Shown one piece after another: positions 57,618 through 64,000 of a stretch of DNA of 64,000 nucleotides. The stretch lies in NCBI RefSeq assembly GCF_000382285.1, contig NZ_KB907933.1, positions 62,001 to 126,000 on the forward strand. The letters are read 5' to 3'. The DNA comes from Solimonas variicoloris DSM 15731 (lineage in GTDB: Bacteria > Pseudomonadota > Gammaproteobacteria > Nevskiales > Nevskiaceae). The notes beneath the pieces were generated by a model, which worked only from the letters and a program-made list of their open reading frames with translations, was not told the DNA's origin and ran no database searches. Numbering within the stretch: position 1 is the first letter of the stretch; each line of letters begins with the position of its first letter. The translations under genes and the position numbers were made by a program.

Positions 57618-58205
57618 ATGAAAATCGTCATTCTCGACCGCGACGGCGTCATCAACGAAGACGCCACCGAGTACGTGAAGTCGGTGGCGGAGTGGCGGCC
57701 GATTCCGGGCAGCCTCGAGGCGATCGCCAAGCTTTGCCAGGCCGGCTATCGCGTGTTCGTGGCCAGCAACCAGTCCGGCCTCGGCCAAGGCCTGTTCGAC
57801 TACGACGCGTTCTGCGCGATGAACGATCGCCTGCAGCAGTTGCTCGCCGAGTTCGGCGGCCGCGTCGACGGCATCTTCTTCGCACCGGACCATCCGCAGC
57901 GCGCGACGCCGGACCGCAAGCCGTCGCCGGGCATGCTGCTCGATCTCGCCAAGCGCCTCGGCGTCACGCTCGAACAGGTGCCGATGGTCGGCGATTCACT
58001 GCGCGACATCGAGGCCGCGCGCGCCGCCGGCGCACGGCCGGTGCTGGTGCGCACCGGCAACGGCGGCGAGACCGAGCGTCGCAGTGCCGGCCGGCTCGAC
58101 GACGTCAGCGTCTACGACAATCTCGCGGCATTCGCGGTCGCCCTGCTCAGCGGCAGCGAGGCCGTCGGCCGCGCGACCGTCGCTCAGCGGCCGCAGACCG
58201 CGTAG
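57618..58205 (+). CDS. gmhB: D,D-heptose 1,7-bisphosphate 7-phosphatase, zinc-site-less
   Basis: A 195-residue HAD phosphatase of the GmhB/histidinol-phosphatase group, which makes heptose precursor for LPS. Catalytic Asp7 and Asp9 (ILDRDGVIN), SNQSG, Lys101 (DRKPSPG) and Asp126 (MVGDSLRD) are intact. The structural zinc loop that normally carries Cys-His...Cys-Cys just before the RKP motif is here FAPDHPQRATPDRKP with no cysteine, so zinc is likely not bound. Its last 22 bp overlap folB tail to tail. glyS upstream. Confidence 0.86.
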   Translation: MKIVILDRDGVINEDATEYVKSVAEWRPIPGSLEAIAKLCQAGYRVFVASNQSGLGQGLFDYDAFCAMNDRLQQLLAEFGGRVDGIFFAPDHPQRATPDRKPSPGMLLDLAKRLGVTLEQVPMVGDSLRDIEAARAAGARPVLVRTGNGGETERRSAGRLDDVSVYDNLAAFAVALLSGSEAVGRATVAQRPQTA

Positions 58206-58558
58206 TCCTCGCGGCGGCGGTCGATCTCGACGCCGACACTCTTCACGCCCGCCACCGCGCCCGGCTTGTCGATAGCCAGCTTGAGGCTGGCGATCGGATA
58301 CGCATCGAACAGCGCGCGGGCGATCTTCTCGGCGAGCGTTTCGAGCAGCGCCGGCTGCAGCGTCGCCGCGATCTTGCGCACCGCCTGCGTCACCGCGTCG
58401 TAGTCGACGGCATCGCGTACCTGATCGCTGGCCGCCGCGTCGCGCGTGTCGACGCCCATTTCCAGCGACAGCACCAGCGGCCTCGGCAGCTGCCGCTCCC
58501 AGCCGTGGACGCCGATGATGGTCTCGAGTTCGAGGCCGCGGATGAAAACCTTGTCCAT
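58184..58558 (-). CDS. folB: Dihydroneopterin aldolase
   Basis: A 124-residue folate biosynthesis enzyme, cleaving dihydroneopterin to 6-hydroxymethyl-dihydropterin and glycolaldehyde. It begins MDKVFIRGLELETIIGVHGWE, the usual family start, with the later LLETLAEKIA and the C-terminal strand GVEIDRRR. Catalytic Lys is seen in LAIDKPGAV. It is convergent with and overlaps the 3' end of gmhB by 22 bp. Confidence 0.92.
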   Translation of the reverse strand: MDKVFIRGLELETIIGVHGWERQLPRPLVLSLEMGVDTRDAAASDQVRDAVDYDAVTQAVRKIAATLQPALLETLAEKIARALFDAYPIASLKLAIDKPGAVAGVKSVGVEIDRRREDYAVCGR

Positions 58559-58582
58559 GGAGTCGCCGTATCAGAAGCCGGG

Positions 58583-59662
58583 TCAGGAAACGTGTGCGGA
58601 TGGCGGGCGCAGCTGCGCCAGCGGCCAGCGCGGGGTCGTGAACAGGCCGGCGTCGGCGTGGCGTCCCTCGCCGCGGCGTGCCCAGCCGGCGTACGCAACC
58701 ATCGCGCCGTTGTCAGTGCAGAACGCCTGGCGCGGGAAGAACAGCGCGAAGCGCTCCTGCTCGGCCAGCGCCGCGAGCTTCTCGCGCAGGCGGCGATTGG
58801 CGCCGACGCCGCCGGCGACGACGAGCTGGCCGTAGCCGGTCGCGTCCAGCGCGCGGGCGCACTTGATCGCCAGCGTGTCGGTGACCGCCTCCTGGAAGGA
58901 CGCGGCGAGATCGGCGCGATCCTGCGCGGCGGCGCCGGCATCGCCATCGGTCTTGAGCGCCGTCAGCACCGCGGTCTTCAGGCCGCTGAAGCTGAAGTCG
59001 AGACCGGGCCGGTCGGTCATCGGCCGCGGGAACTTGTAGCGCCGGCCGTCGCCCTGCTCGGCGAGGCGCGCCAGTTCCGGACCGCCGGGATACGGCAAGT
59101 CGAGAAGTTTGGCGGTCTTGTCGAAGGCTTCGCCGACCGCGTCGTCGAGGCTCTCGCCGAGCAGCTCGTACTGGCCGATGCCGCGCACGGCGACCAGCAG
59201 CGTGTGGCCGCCGGACACCAGCAGCGCGACGAACGGGAACGTCGGCCGCGACGGCTCCAGCATCGGCGCGAGCAGATGCGCTTCCATGTGATGCACGGGA
59301 ATCAGCGGCAGGTCGAGCGCGAGCGCCAGCCCCGACGCCACCGCGCCGCCGACCATCAGCGCGCCGATCAGACCGGGGCCGGCGGTATAGGCGATGCCGC
59401 CGAGTTCGTCCGGCCGCAGCTGCGCCTCGCGCAGCGTCGCCGCGACCAGCTCGTGGATGCGCGCCACGTGATCGCGCGACGCCAGTTCCGGCACCACGCC
59501 GCCGTATTCGGCGTGCAGGCGGATCTGGCTGTGCAGCACGTGCGCCAGCAGGCCGCGCTCGCCGTCGTAGATCGCGCAGGCGGTCTCGTCACAGGAGGTT
59601 TCGATGCCGAGGATCGGGCGATCGGCGGAAGCGACGGAAGCGGCGGCGGTGACGACGGGCAT
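58583..59662 (-). CDS. tsaD: TsaD, tRNA threonylcarbamoyladenosine synthase subunit
   Basis: A 359-residue ASKHA-fold ATPase that with TsaB/TsaE transfers threonylcarbamoyl to A37 of ANN-reading tRNAs. Features are the early [15 protein letters not shown], the metal-binding HHMEAHLLA, and [10 protein letters not shown]. The first 15 residues (Ala/Ser/Val-rich) extend past the usual family start, so initiation slightly downstream is possible. It faces rpsU in the standard gammaproteobacterial divergent order. Confidence 0.94.
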   Translation of the reverse strand: MPVVTAAASVASADRPILGIETSCDETACAIYDGERGLLAHVLHSQIRLHAEYGGVVPELASRDHVARIHELVAATLREAQLRPDELGGIAYTAGPGLIGALMVGGAVASGLALALDLPLIPVHHMEAHLLAPMLEPSRPTFPFVALLVSGGHTLLVAVRGIGQYELLGESLDDAVGEAFDKTAKLLDLPYPGGPELARLAEQGDGRRYKFPRPMTDRPGLDFSFSGLKTAVLTALKTDGDAGAAAQDRADLAASFQEAVTDTLAIKCARALDATGYGQLVVAGGVGANRRLREKLAALAEQERFALFFPRQAFCTDNGAMVAYAGWARRGEGRHADAGLFTTPRWPLAQLRPPSAHVS

Positions 59663-59695
59663 CCCGCTATTGTATGCGGCGCCTGCGCGTTCGTT

Positions 59696-59724
59696 TGCAG
59701 AGTTTTCGATCGCAAGCTAGAATC
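59696..59724 (+). promoter_or_regulatory. Sigma-70 promoter of rpsU-yqeY-dnaG-rpoD
   Basis: TTGCAG, 17-bp spacer, TAGAAT. The -10 box matches 5 of 6 consensus positions. A small GCCCCTTGTCGGGGC hairpin with TTTTTT (about 59729-59757) follows in the leader. Confidence 0.72.
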
Positions 59725-59787
59725 GCCGCCCCTTGTCGGGGCTTTGGCCCTTTTTTGCCCAAACATCTTTTAGCGAGAGTGATCTGA

Positions 59788-60003
59788 ATGCCTTCCGTCC
59801 GCGTTCGCGATAACGAGCCTTTCGAAGTGGCGCTGCGCCGCTTCAAGCGCACCTGCGAAAAGGCCGGTGTGCTGACCGACCTGCGCAAGCACGAGTACTT
59901 CGAAAAGCCGAGCCAGGAGCGCAAGCGTATGCGCGCCGCGGCCGTGAAGCGTCAGGCGAAGAAAGTACAGCGCGAGTCGAACCGTCGCATCCGCCTCTAC
60001 TAA
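59788..60003 (+). CDS. rpsU: 30S ribosomal protein S21
   Basis: A 71-residue basic ribosomal protein with the family-typical [20 protein letters not shown] start and [14 protein letters not shown] tail. First gene of the macromolecular synthesis operon. Confidence 0.98.
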   Translation: MPSVRVRDNEPFEVALRRFKRTCEKAGVLTDLRKHEYFEKPSQERKRMRAAAVKRQAKKVQRESNRRIRLY

Positions 60004-60047
60004 GCTTTCCGCTTAGTCAGGCGGTCGCGGTTTCGCGGCACCCGATG

Positions 60048-60075
60048 ACCCCGGCCTCAAAACCGGGGTTTCGTC
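60048..60075 (+). terminator. Terminator-like hairpin after rpsU
   Basis: ACCCCGG pairs with CCGGGGT around an 8-nt loop and is followed by TTCGTCGTTT. A partial terminator here would explain high rpsU relative to downstream expression. Confidence 0.6.
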
Positions 60076-60137
60076 GTTTGTGTCGCCCCACGCGGGTCGC
60101 GTAGCGGCCCGCCGAGTCACCCGAGGAATGCACCCCC

Positions 60138-60584
60138 ATGTCCGAACTGAAAACCCGCATCGCCGACGACGTGAAGAGCGCGATGAAGGCCGGCGAGAAA
60201 GATCGCCTGTCGGTGCTGCGCATGCTGCAGGCCGAGCTCAAGCAGCGCGAGGTCGTCGACAGCATCGAGCTGACCGACGCCGTCGTTCAGGCCGCGGTCG
60301 AGAAGATGATCAAGCAGCGCCGCGACGCCGAGAGCCAGTTCCGCAGCGGCAACCGCCCGGATCTCGCCGACAAGGAAGCGGCGGAGATCGCGGTGCTGAT
60401 GGCCTATCTGCCGCAGCAGCTGAGCGACGCCGAAGTCGACGCGCTGATCGTCCAGGCGATCGCCGAGACCGGTGCCGCCGGCGGCAAGGACATGGGCAAG
60501 GTGATGGGCTGGATCAAGCCGAAGGTCCAGGGCCGCACCGACATGGGCAAGCTGTCGGGTCTGATCAAGGCCAAGCTGGGCTGA
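60138..60584 (+). CDS. yqeY: GatB/YqeY-domain protein
   Basis: A 148-residue YqeY-like protein related to the tail domain of the Asp/Glu-tRNA amidotransferase GatB. Typical segments are SVLRMLQAELKQREV, YLPQQLSDAEV and GKVMGWIKPKVQGR. It is common between rpsU and dnaG in proteobacteria; a tRNA- or translation-linked role is likely but undefined. Confidence 0.9.
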   Translation: MSELKTRIADDVKSAMKAGEKDRLSVLRMLQAELKQREVVDSIELTDAVVQAAVEKMIKQRRDAESQFRSGNRPDLADKEAAEIAVLMAYLPQQLSDAEVDALIVQAIAETGAAGGKDMGKVMGWIKPKVQGRTDMGKLSGLIKAKLG

Positions 60585-60594
60585 GCGCCGGCAT

Positions 60595-60617
60595 GCGAAT
60601 GTCCGGCGGACATTCGC
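60595..60617. repeat. 10-bp-arm palindrome, same family as 5716-5738
   Basis: GCGAATGTCC, loop GGC, GGACATTCGC. Nearly identical to the palindrome in the 5530-6276 mosaic (GCGGATGTCC/GGACATCCGC), so this is a dispersed repeat element, placed between yqeY and dnaG. Confidence 0.7.
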
Positions 60618-60723
60618 CCGCGGCACGCCCGACCCGCACGCGCGGCGCCGGCTCCTGCCCGGCGGCGACCTGCGCGCGCGCCGGGGATGGCATCATCATC
60701 GCGACGGCAGGCAGCTGAGCGGC

Positions 60724-62478
60724 ATGGCGCGCATCCCCGATTCCTTCATTCACGATCTGCTGGCGCGGACCGACATCGTCGAGCTGATCGGCTCGCGCGT
60801 CGACCTCAAGCGCGCCGGCAAGGAAATGAAGGGCCTGTCGCCGTTCACCAGCGAGAAGTCGCCGTCGTTCTTCGTCTCACCGCAGAAGCAGATGTTCTTC
60901 GACTTCTCGTCCGGCAAGAACGGCACGGCGATTTCCTTCCTGATGGAGTACGACCGCCTGTCGTTCGTCGAGGCGGTCGAGGAACTCGCCAAGCGCGCCG
61001 GACTCGAAGTCCCCCGTGAAGGCGGCTTCGAGCCGAAAGTCGTGCTCGACGGCCCGCTCGACGCGCTGGCCGCCGCCCAGCGCTTCTTCACCGAGCGCCT
61101 GCGCCAGTCGCCGCCGGCGGTCGAGTACCTGAAGAAGCGCGGCGTCAGCGGCGAGACCGCGAAGCGCTTCGGCATCGGCTACGCACCGGACAGCTGGGAT
61201 GCGCTGAGCCAGTTCCTGCAGAACACCCGGCACGGCATCGACGCCGGCCTGCTGATCGAGCGCGAGCCGGGCTCCGGCCGCGCCTACGACCGCTTCCGCA
61301 ATCGCGTGATGTTCCCGATCCGCGACACGCGCGGGCGGGTCATCGGCTTCGGCGGACGGACCCTCGCCAACGATCCGGCCAAGTATCTGAACTCGCCGGA
61401 AACGCCGCTGTTCCACAAGGGTCGCAATCTCTATGGCCTGTACGAGGCGCGCACCTCGACGACCGGCGCATTGCCGTATCTGATCGTCGTCGAAGGCTAC
61501 ATGGACGTGGTGATGCTGTCGCAGTACGGCATCCGCGAGGCGGTCGGCACGCTGGGCACGGCGACCACGCGCGAACATCTGCAGCTGCTGTTCAAGTCGA
61601 CCAGCAAGATCGTGTTCTGCTTCGACGGCGACCGCGCCGGCCGCGCCGCGGCCTGGCGCGCGCTGGAGCAAGCCCTGCCGGAAACGCACGAGGGCCGCGA
61701 GTGCGCGTTCATGTTCATTCCGGAAGGCCACGACCCGGACACCTGGGTCCAGGAGATCGGCGCCGAGGCCTTCCGCGAGAAGATCGCCGAGGCGGCGCCG
61801 CTGTCACAGTTCCTGCTCGACTCACTCACCAAACAGGTCAATCTCGGCTCGCTGGAAGGGCGCGCGCGCCTCATCGCCCTGGCCCGCCCGCATCTCGACA
61901 AGCTGCCGGCCGGCGCGCTGCGCACCCTGCTGATCGACGAACTGGCGCGACGCGCGCGCCTCGGCCGCGACGATGTCGAGGGCATGCTCGGCGCCGCGCG
62001 GACCGGCGCTGCGCCGCCACCGGAAACCGCGGCCGCCGAGCCGGCGCGGGCGGCGCCCGGCGCCTCGCGGCCGATCCGCCGCGCGATGCAGCTGCTGCTG
62101 GAGCGGCCGCGGCTGGCCGAGCAGGTCGAGCACATCGATCTGCTGGCGCAGGCTGGCGTGCCGGGCGTCGACGTGCTGATCGAGGCGATCGACTTCTTCA
62201 ACGCCCATCCGGACGCCCGCGCGGCGCAGCTCGTCGAAGCCTGGAAAGACACGGCCAAGGGCCGCGGCGTGCAGAAACTGCTGGCGCAGGAAGCGCCGCT
62301 CGTCGACGAAACGATTGAAACCGAGTTCCGCGACACCATAAATCGCTTGACGTTCAGGGCGCTCGAGGCCGAGGCGACGCGCCTGCTGGAAGAATCCCGG
62401 CACCGAGAGCTGACGCGCGCGGAACTGGGAATCATCGAGTCCCTGCACCGCAGCCGCCCGCCCAAATCCCGGCGATGA
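60724..62478 (+). CDS. dnaG: DNA primase with degenerate zinc-binding domain
   Basis: A 584-residue DnaG that makes RNA primers at the fork. The N-terminal CHC2-type domain is recognisable, but its four zinc ligands are replaced: by alignment to E. coli Cys40/His43/Cys61/Cys64 the residues are Ser39, Thr42, Asp60 and Ser63 (GLSPFTSEKSPSF, FFDFSSGKNG). The RNA polymerase/TOPRIM core is intact (VVEGYMDVV, FDGDRAGR). The C-terminal helicase-binding domain is present after a Pro/Ala linker. Such zinc-less primases are known to me from alphaproteobacteria. It lies in the usual place before rpoD. Confidence 0.93.
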   Translation: MARIPDSFIHDLLARTDIVELIGSRVDLKRAGKEMKGLSPFTSEKSPSFFVSPQKQMFFDFSSGKNGTAISFLMEYDRLSFVEAVEELAKRAGLEVPREGGFEPKVVLDGPLDALAAAQRFFTERLRQSPPAVEYLKKRGVSGETAKRFGIGYAPDSWDALSQFLQNTRHGIDAGLLIEREPGSGRAYDRFRNRVMFPIRDTRGRVIGFGGRTLANDPAKYLNSPETPLFHKGRNLYGLYEARTSTTGALPYLIVVEGYMDVVMLSQYGIREAVGTLGTATTREHLQLLFKSTSKIVFCFDGDRAGRAAAWRALEQALPETHEGRECAFMFIPEGHDPDTWVQEIGAEAFREKIAEAAPLSQFLLDSLTKQVNLGSLEGRARLIALARPHLDKLPAGALRTLLIDELARRARLGRDDVEGMLGAARTGAAPPPETAAAEPARAAPGASRPIRRAMQLLLERPRLAEQVEHIDLLAQAGVPGVDVLIEAIDFFNAHPDARAAQLVEAWKDTAKGRGVQKLLAQEAPLVDETIETEFRDTINRLTFRALEAEATRLLEESRHRELTRAELGIIESLHRSRPPKSRR

Positions 62479-62514
62479 TGGAACCCATCGTCGCCAAAAC
62501 CGTCAGACTGGCCG

Positions 62515-62520
62515 TATAAT
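62515..62520 (+). promoter_or_regulatory. -10 box, probable rpoD promoter
   Basis: A perfect TATAAT between dnaG and rpoD, about 54 nt before the rpoD ATG. The -35 region (CGCCAA, 17 bp upstream) is weak. It may give rpoD an internal promoter within the operon. Confidence 0.5.
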
Positions 62521-62573
62521 AGCCAGTTCTCCGCCTGATCCGCCGCTCGCCGGCGCTATGTGAAGAGTCCCGC

Positions 62574-64000
62574 ATGGCCAACACCAGCAATTCCGCCGCC
62601 AATTCCGACCGCGCCGACAAGACGGCCGCCGAGAAGCAGGCTCAGAAGCAATCGCAGATCAAACTGCTGATCGCGCTCGGCAAGGAGAAGGGCTACCTCA
62701 CCTACGCCGAAGTGGCCGACCATCTGCCGGAAATCGTCGATACCGAGCAGATCGAAGACATCATCAGCATGATCCAGGCGATGGGCATCCCGGTGCACGA
62801 GGAAGCCCCGCAGGAAGACGAACAGCTGTTCTCCGAACCGGCGGTCGTCGCGACCAACGAGGAAGAGGAAGACGCCGCCGAGGAGGCCGCCGCAGCGATC
62901 GCCGCGCTCGACGACCAGTTCGGCCGCACCACCGACCCGGTGCGCATGTACATGCGCGAGATGGGCTCGGTCGAACTGCTCGACCGCGAGGGCGAGATCC
63001 GCATCGCCAAGCGCATCGAGGAAGGCCTCAACGAGGCCATGTTCGCGATGGCGCAGTATCCGGAGACGGTCGCGATCCTGCTCGAATCGCACGAGAACGC
63101 CAAGCAGGGCAAGAAGCGCCTGGCCGACATCATCAGCGGCTTCTTCGATCCGAACGCCGAAGAGGCCGCGCCGGAAGAACTGCCGGAAGAGGACGTCGAA
63201 GAGGAAGAAGAGGACGAAGCCGAGAGCGGCGATGACGACGGCGAGGAAGAAGCCGCCGACACCGGTCCGGACCCGGTGCTGGCCGCCGAGAAGTTCGCGG
63301 AGCTGCAGTCGCTCTACGACCATGCCTGGGACTCGCTGCTCAAGCTCGGCGCCGGCCATCCGAAGACGCAGGCCAAACGTGAAGCGGTGGCCAGCCACAT
63401 CATGACCTTCAAGCTCTCGCCGAAGATCGTCGACGAGATCACGCAGAACCTGCGCGCGAAGATCGAGATGATCCGCGAGACCGAGAAGTCGATCATGCGC
63501 ATCTGCGTCGTCGACGCCGGCATGACGCGTGAGGAGTTCATCAAGATCTACCGTGAGTCCAACGGCGCGACCAGCCCGGACTGGGTGCAGAAGCTGATCC
63601 GCGCCAAGCGCAAGTACTCGTCCGAGCTGAACACCCGCCAGGAAGAGATCTACGCGCTGCAGGAACAGCTGCGCAAGATGGAAGGCGACAACCTGATTTC
63701 GCTCGACGAGATCAAGGACATCAACCGCCGCATGAACGTCGGCGAGGCCAAGGCCCGCCGCGCGAAGAAGGAAATGGTCGAGGCCAACCTGCGCCTCGTC
63801 ATCTCGATCGCCAAGAAGTACACGAACCGCGGCCTGCAATTCCTCGACCTGATTCAGGAAGGCAACATCGGCCTGATGAAGGCGGTCGACAAGTTCGAAT
63901 ACCGCCGCGGCTACAAGTTCTCGACGTATGCCACGTGGTGGATCCGCCAGGCCATCACCCGCTCGATCGCCGACCAGGCGCGCACCATCCGCATTCCGGT
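62574..64000 (+). CDS. rpoD: RNA polymerase primary sigma factor RpoD (3' end outside window)
   Basis: The first 475 or so codons of sigma-70, running off the right edge. The N-terminal region 1.1 ([27 protein letters not shown]), an acidic insert (about residues 205-230, rich in Glu/Asp), region 1.2 ([16 protein letters not shown]), and regions 2.1-2.4 up to [36 protein letters not shown] are visible. Region 4 lies beyond the window. ATG at 62574 with a weak ribosome site (GAAGAG). Confidence 0.97.
   Translation, partial: MANTSNSAANSDRADKTAAEKQAQKQSQIKLLIALGKEKGYLTYAEVADHLPEIVDTEQIEDIISMIQAMGIPVHEEAPQEDEQLFSEPAVVATNEEEEDAAEEAAAAIAALDDQFGRTTDPVRMYMREMGSVELLDREGEIRIAKRIEEGLNEAMFAMAQYPETVAILLESHENAKQGKKRLADIISGFFDPNAEEAAPEELPEEDVEEEEEDEAESGDDDGEEEAADTGPDPVLAAEKFAELQSLYDHAWDSLLKLGAGHPKTQAKREAVASHIMTFKLSPKIVDEITQNLRAKIEMIRETEKSIMRICVVDAGMTREEFIKIYRESNGATSPDWVQKLIRAKRKYSSELNTRQEEIYALQEQLRKMEGDNLISLDEIKDINRRMNVGEAKARRAKKEMVEANLRLVISIAKKYTNRGLQFLDLIQEGNIGLMKAVDKFEYRRGYKFSTYATWWIRQAITRSIADQARTIRIP

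Overview
The window looks like chromosome of a high-GC gammaproteobacterium, probably Nevskiales/Solimonadaceae or a close relative of Xanthomonadales. The evidence is the housekeeping order tsaD / rpsU-yqeY-dnaG-rpoD, the glnA / ntrB-ntrC cluster, an LpxO-like lipid A hydroxylase, and mosaic intergenic repeats of a kind seen in those groups. Genus assignment is inference. No tRNA, rRNA, insertion sequence, integrase or CRISPR array was found.

Positions 1-42519 are essentially one steroid (sterol/bile-acid type) catabolic island. A long minus-strand run (16931 down to 1) encodes the late, ring-cleaving half of the pathway: hsaC (4,5-9,10-seco extradiol dioxygenase), ipdA-ipdB (ring C hydrolase), a DUF35/Ltp thiolase pair, an enoyl-CoA hydratase, ipdC, echA20 (ring D hydrolase), a two-subunit acyl-CoA dehydrogenase, fadA6, an SDR, a thioesterase, a fused acyl-CoA dehydrogenase and ipdF (cut by the window edge). 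Several of these overlap as ATGA. Divergent from it (17141-21336) are a FAD-dependent ketosteroid dehydrogenase-like gene, a 3beta/17beta-hydroxysteroid dehydrogenase and a fadD3-type CoA ligase. After unrelated genes (HD hydrolase, hemerythrin, OmpA), more steroid genes follow: SDRs, a TonB-dependent receptor likely for uptake, an NTF2-like protein, a leucine-carboxyl-type methyltransferase, and a minus-strand operon of GH5 glycosidase, hsaA, kstD, an MBL-fold lipoprotein and an SDR. kshA, a Delta5-3-ketosteroid isomerase and a TeiR-like LuxR regulator complete the island. Together they cover uptake, 3/17-oxidation, isomerisation, Delta1-dehydrogenation and 9alpha-hydroxylation (opening ring B), then ring A cleavage and CoA-dependent degradation of rings C and D. 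hsaB, hsaD, kshB and a KstR-type repressor are not in the window.

A short motif with core TTCGGACGARGC recurs in most of the island's regulatory gaps and is proposed as the operator of this regulon.

Positions 42520-64000 are core genome: a hairpin-rich gap, ntrC-ntrB, a DUF4124 protein, glnA with a good sigma-54 promoter match, beta-carbonic anhydrase, a CPA2 antiporter, glyQ, a GST, lpxO, katG with a small upstream ORF, glyS, gmhB, folB, tsaD, rpsU, yqeY, dnaG and the 5' part of rpoD. Two of these enzymes, DnaG and GmhB, have lost their family's zinc ligands.
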